In this document: piece by piece, positions 34,475 to 46,559 of the stretch
Numbering within the stretch: position 1 is the first letter of the stretch
Layout of the letters: each line of letters opens with the position of its first letter
Assembly: GCA_037962975.1 (NCBI GenBank)
Contig: CM075675.1
Location: 24,926,501-24,990,500 of the forward strand
Length of the DNA: 64,000 nucleotides
Direction of reading: 5' to 3'
From: Clitoria ternatea
Lineage: Eukaryota; Streptophyta; Magnoliopsida; Fabales; Fabaceae
The notes under the pieces: model-generated
What the model saw: the letters and a program-made list of their open reading frames with translations, nothing else
Told to the model about the DNA's origin: nothing
The model's database searches: none
Position numbers and translations under genes: made by a program

Positions 34475-34640
34475 TGAGGAGTGAATATCGGCTGTATAAC
34501 GGATGATTGAGATTAATCATGTGAATTTTTTAAAAAGTGATGTAACCTTTTAAGTGATTATGCAACTTTAAAAAACTTTTAATTTCAATCATCTATTGTA
34601 TAATTATATAGCTCAGGTTCACTCGTTTCACTATTTCTTA
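34475..34640. repeat. MITE-like hairpin repeat, copy 3
   Basis: GTGAGGAGTGAATATCGGCT and TGTATAACGGATGATTGAGA on the left face AATCATCTATTGTATAATTA and GGTTCACTCGTTTCACTATT on the right. The internal TTAATCATGTGA and the AAAGTG/CACTT-like middle match copies 1 and 2 in layout. Confidence 0.6.
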
Positions 34641-36740
34641 TTTTGAAAGGATTGAATGTAATATATAAAGAAAGAATTAAGAGCTCTTTATGAAGAACGA
34701 ACGATTAAGACAGGTAGATAAGTTAAAGTTAATGAAGTATAAGTAATGTGATCTTTTCTTATCCGTATATACTTCCATGGTAACTTTTTACGTATATTAT
34801 ATATAATATATGTTGTGATAGATAAATAAAAAGAGAAATTAGAGAATAAATGTGGAAGGTTATGATGGGAGGATATAGCTTTGGAATGGCTGCCCCGAAT
34901 GATCATTGTCATGGGCCATGTACGATGAGCTTTCCACGGTTTCAGTGTTTGAGCGCCAAAGATTATTGACTGCTTCATTTTTACTACAAAAAGAAGCAAA
35001 AGATTGTATTGGGAAACTCCTTTAATGGGATTACACTGTACCTACCTTGTCTGGATTCAACTATGACTCCTTTTTTTTTTCCTCCTAATATATATAAAAA
35101 ATATTTCATAGTCTTTTTGGTCAAATGGAATTTTATAATTATATATCCATCACTCTTTTCCTTTGGTAGTTTCCCATCCTTTACTTGGGCTATTTGGTAT
35201 TTCATTCGGCTAACAATTAAAGACCAATTTATTCCATACATATAAATTAATTATTGAAGTGAATTTTACTTTCCTATTAGAATATTATATGCATGTACAT
35301 GACACCATTTAAACTTAGGGTCCTTCTTGAATTTTTTTTATCTAAGATGGTGTAAATATAAAAGGTTCATAAAATAAATAAATATTTTTTATTGTCAAAT
35401 AAAAAGTTTCTTAATTTAAGTAACAACTTTTATATTACTTAAATTTAAAAATTAATTATAGCACCATAAAAATTAAAATACTTTTCATATATGTAATTCG
35501 ACAAAAGTAGCAATAGTTTACGGTTAGATTAACTTTAATCCAATTATTCATAGTAAGAAAATACGACAAGGTAATCTACTAGTAATAATAGAAACCGATG
35601 AAGGAGTGTTAAAAAAATTAAAAATTTCACTTATGGTTAATTGTAAGGCCTAAATTTGTCTCATTACTTAATATAGACTTTATTTTTAGGTCTAGCTTGT
35701 CCTATTTAGAAGTTTACATCATCTTGATAGTCTATATATAAAAACTTGATTTATGTTCAAACCAATAAAAATATCAACAAACATATACTCAATGAACTCA
35801 TCTTAATCAAACAAATGAGTCTCTAAAAAGTTAACAAAAACGTTAGCCTAATATTATTATTAAAACTAGATTTTAAATAGGTTAGGCATTAGACCCCAAA
35901 TAAAGAGTCTCATATTATCATCCCCAATAAGTGGCTCAAGTCTCTTAATTTTATGATTTTTTTACCTATACATAACAACTTCCTAAATTAGGCCTCTTTA
36001 TTTTGATAAAAGAAAATAAGAATTAGGGTTTTGGGAAAAATAAAAGAAAATGGGAAAGACGGGAAAGGGTTATGGAAAGTAGAAGACAAAACTAGGATTA
36101 TGTAAAAAAAGAAATGGGGAGGCGCCACCTAGAGATAATAAGCCTTAATCTCGTCATATAGGGGAGAAAACCCTAGGGTAACAGCTTACCAAGGTTAAGA
36201 AACCCTAGCTAAAATAAAAGAGGAAAGTTCAACTCACTTCACAAATACTCAAATGTATTCTCTAATTCAAGGTTAAGTAATACAAAAGAGAGCATGCCTT
36301 ATATAGGCTAAAGGGGACACACCACTTAACTTAATGAGTTTTATTCTCTCCTAAGTCCAAAAACACTAAAACTAAATAAAACTAAGAAAGGTGGCCAAAA
36401 TACAAGGCTAAAAAAGACATACAAAACAAAGATGACCATGTAAGGCTCATACCTATATCCCAAAAGGCTTTCTAATACTAATCTTAAATAATGAAAAAAT
36501 GCATAAAAGAAACAAAAAAATCAAAAGAAGTCCTTCTAGTTGTGTCCTCATCAATTTATAAACCTTAATTTTACTTTTTTTTGTAGATAAATATATTTTA
36601 TATATGTAATTATAATCATTTTTTTAAGTTAGTTTTTTAGGTAACATGTTTTCAACTCAGTTTAGAACACTTGTCATATGCTTTTTAATATTAAATATTT
36701 GTGAAAAATAAAGATAGATTATTAGAAAATAACAACTTTA
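34641..36740. other. AT-rich intergenic DNA, no gene seen
   Basis: Small ORFs at 34688-35245 overlap on both strands and have no domain. 36000-36560 is less AT-rich and includes GGGAGGCGCCACCTAGAGATAATAAG, possibly a degraded repeat. I could not place boundaries. Confidence 0.4.
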
Positions 36741-36960
36741 ACTCAACCTAAAAGCTAGCTTATGAATTAAGGGTCGTCTCAAACTTTATAAGGTGTATAT
36801 CGGTCATATTCCTAAGTAATGTGAGACTTATCTCAACATCTTAACACCCCATCTCACCCTTAGGTACTGGACATTTGCAAGTGACCCAATATTCAGATCA
36901 ATCAAACATCTGCAAGTCCAACTCAACCTAAAAGCTAACTCATGAGTTAAGACTTACACA
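36741..36960 (-). repeat. Small LTR relic, same family as the copia LTR at 38701
   Basis: The complement reads TGTTGAGATAAGTCTCACAT onward to AGCTAGCTTTTAGGTTGAGTT. It parallels GTAAGTCTCACATTATTGGG and GAGCTAGTTTTTAGGATTGAGTT of the LTR at 38701-38944. A direct repeat of AACTCAACCTAAAAGCTA occurs at about 36740 and 36921, possibly the remains of two LTR ends. Confidence 0.5.
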
Positions 36961-38039
36961 ATGATCCAAAGAAAAAAAAGAAAAGTTACCTGAATACTTT
37001 AGGAAATGGTTCCCACACCTTTCACCTCTACATTTAACCATTCACAATCTATTCTCTTTGATCCACTTCGGATTGGTGTACACAAGATTGAATCTTGCAT
37101 TGCTCATTTTTCTTCAAAAGAGATTTTAGAATGGAAAACTAATTCCATTTCCTTTTTTTTGGGTGATTTTGGCTTCTACTAAAAGTTTGTAGAATCTAAC
37201 TTCATGCACCGATGTGATGACTGTGACAATGACCATAACCTTGAGGTTGAAACTTAGGTTGATCATTCTTTTTGTTCTATCACAAGATGCAACAATGTCT
37301 TTGTATCATATGTGTTAGGTCCATCTTTAATGCAAGAAATCATAGTTCAAGCTGGAGTTCGTCACAAATGGAATGAGGGAGAAATTGAGGATGTTGTACT
37401 TCACCAAATAACCATGCTTGGCAAGGAGGATGTAGCAATTTGTCTACATTATAGGGCATGACAGCCAAAGCAATTTGTAAACATGAATTGCAAAAATAAA
37501 CGAAGCTTGCATCTTAGAGTTTTAGAAGAATTGTGTTTGCTTTTTAGGTGTTTGGTAAAATTCTTAAACAAACTTGTATGGCAGAACCCTATTATTGTGG
37601 ATAGGAATGGAGCACAGAACATAATGAGCAATTGTAGAAATTTCAAGAAAAGAAGTAATATTTCATGTGTTCTTGAAATAATATAATCAAGAGTGGCGTC
37701 AATTTGGTGATTACACTAATGACAAATATATGGGGTAAGAAAATCTATGGGAAGTTTCATGTTTATATCAAGAAGTCTATATTTCATTGGATGTGTACAT
37801 TTTCTGGAGAAGTCAAAATAACTATTAATATTCAAAGGTCTTATTCTACAATTGGTAAAACGTTGATGAACTCTCTCTTGGTGGAATACTCTTTGTAATG
37901 GAATATGCTGTTGAAGTTGAAAAATTAATTTTTCTTTGATCCTGGACCATTTTGTTGTTGGAAAACTACATGTGTTGGAAATAAAGTTATTAAATTTGTA
38001 TTAAAGTTGTTTGATGAAAATTTTAGTAGAACTTATTTT

Positions 38040-38352
38040 CTTTAGGCTAAATTGGTTGATGGGTTGTCTAAATGTGGCAAAGTTAAAGCAATTAGAGAGA
38101 TGTTTGATAAAATGTTTAGCACCTTTAAGCATACTGACTCTGTTCCCTTAGACTCATATGCTTTGTGCGCTTCCTCTAGTGTTTTTCTATGTAGTTCTCT
38201 CACTTATTTGTACTCTAAATCATCCTATATAAATGATGCAGCTCTTGTGTTTGATGAAATTCCTGAGAAAAACACTGGCTTTGTTAATATGTTTTTGTCA
38301 GGTTATGGCTACTTGATCTGCATAGCTATCTCAACACATGGTCAAAATGGTT
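38040..38352 (+). pseudogene. PPR-protein-like gene fragment
   Basis: A 100-codon open stretch reads LVDGLSKCGKVKAIREMFDK, the pattern of a P-type pentatricopeptide repeat. It continues with LTYLYSKSSYINDAALVFDE and IPEKNTGFVNMFLSGYG, the pattern of PLS-type repeats. Only about two repeats remain, with neither start nor C-terminal domain, and the join between the two repeat styles looks abrupt. PPR proteins bind organellar RNA, but this piece is a relic. Upstream 37140-38040 has only unrecognised short ORFs. Confidence 0.6.
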
Positions 38353-38477
38353 AGCTAGCTTGAATTGAATGATGTCTAACTCCAACATGGGATACCTTGT
38401 ATTTCAAACTAACAATAATTAATACCCAATTATTAGGATGAGAGGGGCTATTAGATATATTAGGATGTTAATCAGTT

Positions 38478-38640
38478 AGTCAGTTTGTTAATTGGGTTGT
38501 TAGGAATGATTAGTTATTAGTTGTTTCTCTATAAATACCTCTACAAATTTTTGTACTCAATAACTTTTCAATAATGAATTTACACTTAATACATTTTGGC
38601 ATTTTATCATTTTCTATTTCAGTCCTTTTCTTCCCTATCT
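38478..38640 (+). repeat. LTR-like relic with TATA box
   Basis: TGTTAGGAATGATTAGTTAT, then CTATAAATACCTCTAC and an AATAATGAATTT segment, resemble U3-R of a short copia LTR. A similar layout occurs at 45693-45860. Ends and target duplication not defined. Confidence 0.4.
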
Positions 38641-38700
38641 TTAATGGGGTTACATCATCTCAGTTTTCTACGATAATATCAAAGTTTATCATAGATTCAT

Positions 38701-39438
38701 TGTTGGGCCACTTGGGGGTGTTGTAAGTCTCACATTATTGGGACACCTATATTTATCCATACTCTATATGTTCATTTCTAGGTGTGATGTATTGAAAGTC
38801 CCATATTGATTTGAAATATAGTCAATCAACAGTATATAAGGTAAGGAGTGATCCTTATCTCATGAGCTAGTTTTTAGGATTGAGTTAGGCTTAATACTTA
38901 AATTTCTCTTATCTGAACCATATTTTCTAACATGGTAGAAAACATGGTATCAGAGCGATGACATCCACCATGAGTCTTTCCTTTTCCACTGCATCTTCAT
39001 TTCTTTCTTGTTTAGTTTTTTCCTTTTCTTTTTTATTAAGAAAATCAAAATTGCATTTCTCATATTTCTCTTATAGAAAATCTATTCGCATCTTCTTTCT
39101 TTCTCAACCTTAGAATTTTGAAATTCGATTATGGCGGAAAGGTCTAAAACCATGAAACCAATTCCAACGGCGAATGTGTTTTCCGATCCTATAGAAGGTT
39201 TTTGAACTTTAAATTATGAACAATTCTTGCTTCACTTCACTGTGTTGGTGATGGATTTCAACTAGCTTGATGTCAAATCAAATCGTAATTCGTTGGACCA
39301 ATCTCACTCTCTTTCTTTATTTCTTCCATTGTACTGGTTTTCCTATCTCTTTCTCTGAGGATTTGGTTTCATTTTTCCAATTTGTAATGTTGCCAAAACG
39401 AGGACTCTCCATTGACAAGAACAAAGGCTAAGGATCAC
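38701..39438 (+). mobile_element. 5' part of a Ty1/copia-type element (LTR, PBS, gag start), interrupted
   Basis: The LTR 38701-38944 runs TGTTGGGCCA to GTAGAAAACA and is followed directly by TGGTATCAGAGC (38945-38956), the primer site for initiator tRNA-Met. A gag-like start at 39131 (MAERSKTMKPIPTANVFSDP) hits a stop at about 39206. The element is then split by the LTR unit 39439-43372. Sequence beyond 43373 (CATGTTTCCCTATTCTTG) may be its continuation but codes for nothing recognisable. Confidence 0.7.
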
Positions 39439-39639
39439 TGTGAACACCTATTTCGGTCCGATTAATTTTCACCAAGAATGGGAAGTTCTGTCGCTTGGAA
39501 CCCCTTCTTTCTATTCATGCTCGGGTGTGCCTTAAGAATTACTGAGAACTTGTTCTCGGGTGTGCCTTAAAGATCGCCCAGAATTTGTGCTCGGGTTCCT
39601 CTTCAAGATTGTCTTCGGTGGAAAGAATTCTGAAAGGAC

Positions 39640-41640
39640 TGAACTTCGACTCCGAGTGATCATTTCTGAGTAGGGTGACTCCGAATGATCATTTCCGAGT
39701 AGGTTGTCTCCGAGTGGGATGTCTCCGAATGAGTCATTTCTGAGTGAGCTGCTTCCAAGGGAGTTACTTCCGAACAAAGAAAGGCTCTGAGTATGAATGA
39801 ATACCTTTTGGGCAGAGACTCTCTCAAGCTCTATACTTCCAAGTGGGATGTCTCCGAGTGAGGCATTTCTGAGTGGGTTGCTTCCAAGGGAGTTACTTCC
39901 GAATGAAAAGAGACTCTGACTTCGAATGAGTACCTCTCAGGTGGAGAACATCCGAGTAAAGAATTCCCGATCGAAACCATTCTGAACGAAAAGCGAGTCT
40001 GACTTCGGATGAGTGCTTTTTCTAGGATATTTCCGAGTAAATAATTCCCGACTAAAGCCATTCTGAATGAAAATGGCTGAATTTGAATGAGTACCTCTCG
40101 AGCAGAGATATATCCGAGTGAATAGTTCCCAATTGAAGCCATTCTGAATGAAAAATGGATGACTTTGAATGAGTACCTCTCAGGCGGAGGTACATCTGAG
40201 TAAAGAATTCTAGTAAGATGTTTTTGAGTGGAGAATTCCCAAGTGAATTGATTCTGAACAAGAAGGGCTCTGAAATTCGAAGGAGCACTTTTCGGGTAGA
40301 GATGCTTCCAAGTTCCATACTGCCGAGTGGGGTGTCTCCGAGTGAGACATTTCCGAGTGGGTTATTTTCAAGGGAATCACTTCCGAGCAAAGAAAAGCTC
40401 TGACTATGAATGAGTAATTTTTGGGCAAAGATATATCCGAGTAAGGTGTCTCCGAGTGAGATATTTCCGAGTGGGTCATTTTCAAGGGAATCACTTCCGA
40501 GCAAAGAAAGGCTTTGACTATGAATATTTTTTGGGTAAAGATATATCCGAGTAGGGTGTCTCCGAGTGAAATATTTCCGAGCAGGTCATTTTTTAAGGGA
40601 ATTACTTCTGAGCAAAGAAAGGCTTTGACTTCGAATATTTTTCGGGTAAAGATATATCCGAGTAGGGTGTCTCCGAGTGAAATATTTCTGAGCAGGTCAT
40701 TTTTCAAGGGAATTACTTCCGAGCAAAGAAAGGCTTTGACTTCGAATGAGTATTTCTTGGGTACAGATATTTTCGAGTGGATAATTCCTGAGTGAATCGA
40801 TTCTGAACGAGAAGGGCTCTGAACTTCGAAGGAGCACTTTTTGGGCAGAGACGCTTCCAAGTTATATAATTCCAAGAGAGGTGTCTCCAAGTGAGGAATT
40901 TTTGAGTGAGTCATTTCCAAGGGAATTACTTTCGAGCGAAGAAAGGGCTCTAAACGAATTCATGAGTAAAGAAAGGGCTCTGAACGAATTCTCGGGTATA
41001 GATATTTTCGAGTGAAGAATTCACGAGTGAATCGATTCTGAAGGAAAAAGGGCTCTGAACTTCAAAAGAACACTTTTCGAGCAGACACTTCCAAGTTACA
41101 TAATTCCAAGTCGGGTGTCTCCGAGTGAAACATATCCGAGTGGGTCACTTCCGAGAGATGTGCTTCCGAGCGAAGAAAGACTGAATTCAAAAAAGTACCC
41201 CTCGGGCGGAGACACATTCGAGTAAAGAATTCCTGAGTGAATCAATTAAATGAAAAATGGTTGACTTCGAAGGAGCTTCTTTCGGCCAGAGATATATCCG
41301 AGTAGGGTGTCTCCGAGTGAGACATTTTTGAGTGGGTCACATTCGAGGGAAGAAAGGCTGGCTTTAAATGAGTGCTTTAAGCGAAAACACTTCTGAGTGA
41401 AGCGATTCTGAATGAAAAGACTCTGATGAATACTTCTCGGAAAGAGATATTCCTGAGTGAGTCAGACTTCGAGAGATATATCCGAGTGAGACGTTTCCGA
41501 GTGGGTCACTTTCGAAGGAAGAAAAGCTATGACTAAATGAGTGTTTCAAGCAAACATTTTCAGACAAAGCACCTCCGAGTGAAGTAATCCTGGACAAAAA
41601 GGGATCCGGTGTCACTTGAATGAATTCAAGCCTTTACACC
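39640..41640. repeat. CCGAGT-motif tandem array (copy 2) with a 111-114 bp higher-order repeat
   Basis: TCCGAGTGA/TCCGAGTGG words recur throughout. Between about 40337 and 40790 four consecutive blocks share the order TCTCCGAGTGA, ATATTTCCGAG, GGTCATTTT, AAGGGAATTACTTCCGAGC, AAAGAAAGGCTTTGACT, AAAGATATATCCGAGTA. Long minus-strand ORFs (for example 40210-40920) are a by-product of the repeat and show no domain. Confidence 0.85.
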
Positions 41641-42231
41641 GAGTGTCGATGGATCAATTTTTACACTCAGACTTTTCGTATCTGTAGACACCTCTTTCGA
41701 TCGGACCAATTTCCACCGAGAATAGATACTGACTAAGACAGCGATCCAGGCCATAAGAAGAACACCAGCCCAGGTCTGAGGAATACCGATCTGAGCCAAC
41801 AGAAGAGACATCATTCCTGAGACCATCCAAGTGAGACCGTGTCCTCTCTTATCTGACGTGGGCAGGCGCTTTCACGAACTTGATAATGGACCCATGTGAC
41901 ATCATTCGAGGAGTCCGATTGCCCATGCTGATTTGGAATCGCACCATCCAAGTTGATCCTCGAATCCTGGGGCGGCTGGCAACATACAAAAATGAAAATA
42001 ATAAAAAAATCACCCACCAGCCGCTGTCCCCCATAATTGTCAATGGCCAGGCTGCCTTTGAGTTGTCCAAGCATTCAGCTAGCACCCAGAAGCCTCTATA
42101 AATGCCTCAGATGAAGAGGCACAAAGGGAGCATCTTGAATTCCAGAAACTCCTGGCAAAAATTTACTCTAGTCTCCTGAATCTGAAGAACCTGTCCCCAA
42201 CCCACATTCTCTTGTTTTCTTCGAAACAGGA

Positions 42232-42302
42232 ACACCAGTCCTGGTCTTCAACGTCCTTACCACACCAGTCCCGATCTTCAACGTCCTTACCACACCAATT
42301 CC
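42232..42302 (+). repeat. Two-copy 34-bp direct repeat
   Basis: CACCAGTCCTGGTCTTCAAC and GTCCTTACCA occur twice in tandem with small changes, in the R/U5 part of the LTR. Confidence 0.85.
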
Positions 42303-42756
42303 GTTCTGCCTCTTTTCTTTTTTATTGCTTATTCTTTTACCGAATTTGTAATTTTTGATGAATCTGTTCTCTTGTTTAAGTTTATTCCATTAAATTTCTT
42401 TTATTTTGCTTTGTAACTAGTAATAACAAAAAAGGAAATAAGTGTTTTCTTTGTGTTCCTTCAAATCCAAAGAAATATAAAAATTGTCTTTAACCAGTGT
42501 CGTATGACAGTACTTCCATCTACACTATTTTCCTAGAACTTGTACACGTGCGAAGAACTTCGCCTTGTATGGGTCTTTTCCAAGAACATTATCCACCACC
42601 AACTTCCTAATTTTTTTTTCTGAAAGCTATTTTCAAAGAACTACGTGACCCTGATTTCTCGAAAGCTCGAGAATACGTAGGAGCAGGAAACAGTTCCTGT
42701 CGGTCCCATCTTTCTTTATTTAATTTTTAGAGTTTCCATTTTTATCTTATTATTAA

Positions 42757-43020
42757 AAGGGAGGAACGAGATTAATTTAGACGAGACGTCTTGTTAACCT
42801 CACATTTTGTAATATTTCTTTAAAAAAAGGGAGGAACGAGATTAATTTAGATGAGACGTCTTGTTAATCTCATATTTTTGTAGTATTTCTTTAAAAGGAG
42901 CGAGATTAATTTGGACGAGACGTCCTGTTAATCTCATTTTTTTTATTTTTTAATATTATCTTTTTTAAAAAACGGGGGAGCGAGGTTAATCTAGACGAGA
43001 CGTCTTGTTAATCTCATTTT
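42757..43020 (+). repeat. Four tandem units with an internal palindrome (GAGATTAA...AGACGTCT...TTAATCTC)
   Basis: Units of about 68-77 bp start at roughly 42757, 42829, 42897 and 42970. Each holds GAGATTAATTTAGACGAGAC followed by GTCTTGTTAATCTCAT: outer arms GAGATTAA/TTAATCTC around the 8-bp palindrome AGACGTCT. The T-rich spacers vary more than the palindromic cores. Confidence 0.93.
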
Positions 43021-43377
43021 TTAAAAAAAATTCTATGCCTATTTTTTGTTTATTTTTTGTATGCTTTGTCATTTCGCATTCCTTTTCTGAAGAAGTTAAA
43101 ATAATTTTTGGGCTAATTATAATACGCGCTATCATCTTGAGGTAACTGTTTTATAACGGACAGTTGTGAGGTGCTAATACCTTCCTCACCTGTAAGTAGA
43201 CTCCCAAACTTAGAATTTTTACTTTCATAACCAGTGCTTTAATGAAGGATTTTTCCGGTTTTTTACCCTTAAAAATATTGGTGGCGACTCCCTGTTTTCT
43301 TTTCGAAAGGATTTCGAAACTCGTTTTAATATTTTGAGGGTCGGCCTTCCCGCCGCGATCCCAGTCGCGACAATCAT

Positions 43378-43642
43378 GTTTCCCTATTCTTGATGTTTTC
43401 ATTCTCCTTCAATTTCTCATTCCTATGGTTTTTCTTTCTCGGTTGAGTACTTCAGCTATAACAACATTGGTCTTTATCTTTTTGTGTACTTTCGTCCTTG
43501 GTTTTCTATTTAAAATATGGATAATTTTTTGAACATTGGGAGTTTTATATCAAAGTTCCTTCTTAGATGTTGTTATACGAATGTGGTTTCTTTATTGATG
43601 TTTTTATTTCTCCTACACACCAAGTGTTTAGTGTTTTGTTTA
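43378..43642. other. Flank of the LTR unit, T-rich
   Basis: Possible continuation of the copia gag leader. No coding content is visible. Confidence 0.3.
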
Positions 43643-45238
43643 TGTTAGAACCAAGTCTATTTTATAAAGACTCTGAAGTTAATGGTTCTTATCCTAAGAT
43701 TTGTTAATAACACACATTAAGAAATTTAATTAAATAAAGTCTGTCTATGTGTTATCTAACCTGTCAAATTAAGTGTTTCAAGTTAAAAGCCTATAAGGCA
43801 TAAACTATAAATGAAATCGGGAGCTCATCATAAAAAGTATGAAGTTAGTTCTATCCAAAATATTTTAGACTCAAGTTTGTATGAGACTAAAGAAAATTGT
43901 TTCTCTTTGCAAATCTATCCCCAAGAGAAGTTTAAACCTAATATACACCATTAGGGTCTGCTCTACCAAGCCTTGTCTCACATGAAGTGAGTTCTGTTCC
44001 TTAAGTCTTTAGACTCAAGACCTCCAAATATAAGGAAGTTATTTTCTCTTTGTATCAAAGCTTCAAAAATCCTTTTTAAAGATGCTCTAGAACTGACCTA
44101 TTTCTAGGAAGATTATTTATATCATCAAAGGAGATAAGAAGAAAAGCATTTTTTACGAACCAAAGCAGACAACAAACAAAGATCAAAACGTTTATTTTGA
44201 TGATGCTCTAAACTATGTTCTTATCAATGAAAACTACAGTTATCATTAAAAGAGAAAAGTAGACAAAACAGTGTGAAAGCCAAAGTTCTTATGGGAAGTA
44301 ACTAATGAAGCAGTTCTACCCATTTCAGATATAATAGTAAAACTTGAGGTCAACCCTTATGCTCTACACGTTTTAGTCAAAATAAGAATGCCTACAAAAG
44401 GTCTTTTGTTCTAAAAATCTTAAAGAACATCATTTTAGTGCAAGCTCTGATGTTCCTTCATACCAGACCTTTTGTCCTCTCCTCACTCTTCAAGGATTGA
44501 TGCTCATAACGACCAAACTTTTTCAACATATTCACAACAGCTATGTCTCTTCAACAAATTACCAAACAGTCACTTTGTGTGAACTATAAATATGAAGAGC
44601 TTCATAATTGTGAATGTAAAACTTGAGACATTTGAAGAAATCACTTGCAATCAGTTTTCAAAGCACTCTTAGTTTTTGTCTCTAAAGCAAAGACCTTTTT
44701 TATCTTTCTTCCTCTAACAGACCTTGGTCTTTGTCACTTTTACTTAGTGTATCTATTTTTATCTTATATTTTTTGTATACATTAAGTCCTTAGAAACACA
44801 AATAAATATGTCTTTCAAATCCTTTGTTGTGTAAAAGTCTGGTGTGTTGCTAGCTTTTCATTTCTATTGGGAAATAGTTTGTGGCTTGAAGAGACTTTTG
44901 AAAGAATACTTGGGATAGAGCCAAGAATGGCTTATTGAAACAATACCTGGGTTTAAGCCAATAGTGGCTGGAGTCAACAATACTTATAGCACGGTCTGAT
45001 ATTGTGATTGTAAAAAGGTGTTTTTACAATAGTGGAAATCCTTCAAGTTTGAAGGAACAGAATGTAACTTTTGAGTTTGAAGTAAAATAGTATAAATTCT
45101 CTATTTTCTTTCTTTCTATCCCTGCCCTTAAAAGTCAGATACAAAAGTCTAGTCATTTGCACTTGCAAAGTTTTTAAGTTCCACGATAAGAGTCTGAGAC
45201 TTATTCAACCCCCTTCTAAGTCTGATTCTGAACCATCA
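43643..45238 (+). repeat. Candidate solo LTR of a Sirevirus-like element (about 1.6 kb)
   Basis: Starts TGTTAGAACCAAGTC and ends near CTGATTCTGAACCATCA. The end region has GAGACTTATTCAACCCCCTT, similar to the C-run at the U5 end of the Sirevirus LTR at 60144-62078. The bases GTTTA before and GATTA after match 4/5. No internal genes and no PBS follow, as expected for a solo LTR. The identification rests on ends and composition only. Confidence 0.45.
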
Positions 45239-46555
45239 GATTATATGATTGGTTCATTATTGTTTAGCCTTATGTGGCTTGGCTTTGCTTCTACCCTATA
45301 ATTTTAGGTTGTTAAGTATTTGATTTCTAATTTTGGCTTCTTCCTTTAGTGGTTAAGCATTGGTGTTTTGAGCTTCTGCTTTGGGTGGTTAAGCACTTTT
45401 GTGGTTAAGCTTCTTTGTGATGATTTGCTTCTGCTTATGTGGTTAAGTTTGATGATGACGTGGTCTCTCTTGTTGAAGATGTTACATCTTACATCTTCTA
45501 CCCTATGGTTGTCAAGCATTTAATATTTTCTTGACATGTGGATTCTACTTGAGTGGTTCTTTGGATTTGTTTCCAATGGTTCTAGTTATTAATCCAATAT
45601 TTAGCCATTACATTTATGACATTTCTTATTAAGCTTGTACTCCTCATTTCAAGCTAGAAGTGTTATGGCCCTCTAGCTTGTTGAGGGTTTTTGTTAGAGA
45701 TATAGTTAATAAGAAAATAGTTATTAGTTTGTTATTAGTTAGTCATTTTTTTATTTGTATATATAGCATGTACTCACTTCTCAATTTTATTTTCAATCAA
45801 TACAATCTTGTTTTCTCTTTACTTTCTTGTTAATTTTCTTTCTCTTATATAAACCATGTTTTCTAAGTTAGATAGGGTAATGGTATAATAATTTAGAAAA
45901 AGAAATAATTAATACATAAAGCAGTCAAAGTACAAATGAAAAATTTTAAATATTATAAATATCAATATAAAAATAATAATGTGAATAAGCTTAAGTGCCA
46001 TAGAAAAATTAAACATTATAAATGAGTGAGATATAAGTTCAATTTTGATGTATTTTCAAAATACAACATTTATTGTCAATTAATTGTTAATAAAATTTGT
46101 CAATTAATAAAAAAAATCTTAAAAATACTAATTTTGAATTAGTTATTATGAAATCCATTAATTTTCACTTATATGGATGATAATGTAAGCATTTTTACGT
46201 TATCAATGAATTTTTATTGCAAAAATTTACAAGGAAATGCATACTATATGGTGTCTTATTCTAAGGCAAGATTAGAAATGATTACTTACAAAATACTTAA
46301 CATTTAACCTCACCCAAAGGAATGAGCAACAACTCAAATTTAGGGATAACAATTAGACATATACTCAATGGGAACCTATAAAAGTTACTCATGATGAATA
46401 ACATATTACCTACTTAATAGCTATGGGTATAGGTATAGGGAACTACCTGCAAAATAATTGCAGGATGTATACATTTATGGATACTATAGTTACCCATCCC
46501 GCTACATCCTACCCTACATATATTTATTTTTTAATTTTTTTAGTTTAAAAATTTT
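45239..46555. other. AT-rich spacer with LTR-like and low-copy repeat scraps
   Basis: 45300-45480 repeats GTGGTTAAGC several times in a loose array. 45693-45860 (TGTTAGAGATATAG, TATATATAGC) resembles a short copia LTR. 46340-46510 has GGGTATAGGTATAGGG and CCCATCCCGCTACATCC near TTTAGGGATAACAATTAGA, resembling hAT-like repeat ends. No gene is seen. Confidence 0.35.
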
Positions 46556-46559
46556 AAGG

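Larger units (their letters stand above)
39439..43372 (+). mobile_element. Tat/Ogre-type LTR unit (solo LTR or LTR plus 3' UTR remnant) inserted in the copia element
   Basis: It begins TGTGAACACCTATTTCGGTC and ends CCCAGTCGCGACA, flanked by ATCAC (39434-39438) and ATCAT (43373-43377), a 4/5 match as a 5-bp target duplication. The right part has a TATA box (CTATAAATGCC, about 42098), GAGGTGCTAATACCTTCCTC and GGTGGCGACTCCC, all familiar from legume Tat/Ogre LTRs. A second LTR-start-like copy (TGTAGACACCTCTTTCGATC) lies at about 41690. The unit may therefore be a truncated 5' LTR joined to a 3' UTR and a full 3' LTR (41690-43372). No gag or pol is present. Confidence 0.75.

Noticed and set aside
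40210..40920. A 236-codon minus-strand ORF and neighbours in the CCGAGT array as protein-coding genes
   Set aside because: The reading is made of repeated SLGDTLLGYIF- and SEVIPLK-like blocks that follow the DNA repeat period. There is no domain, and the array sits within an LTR unit.
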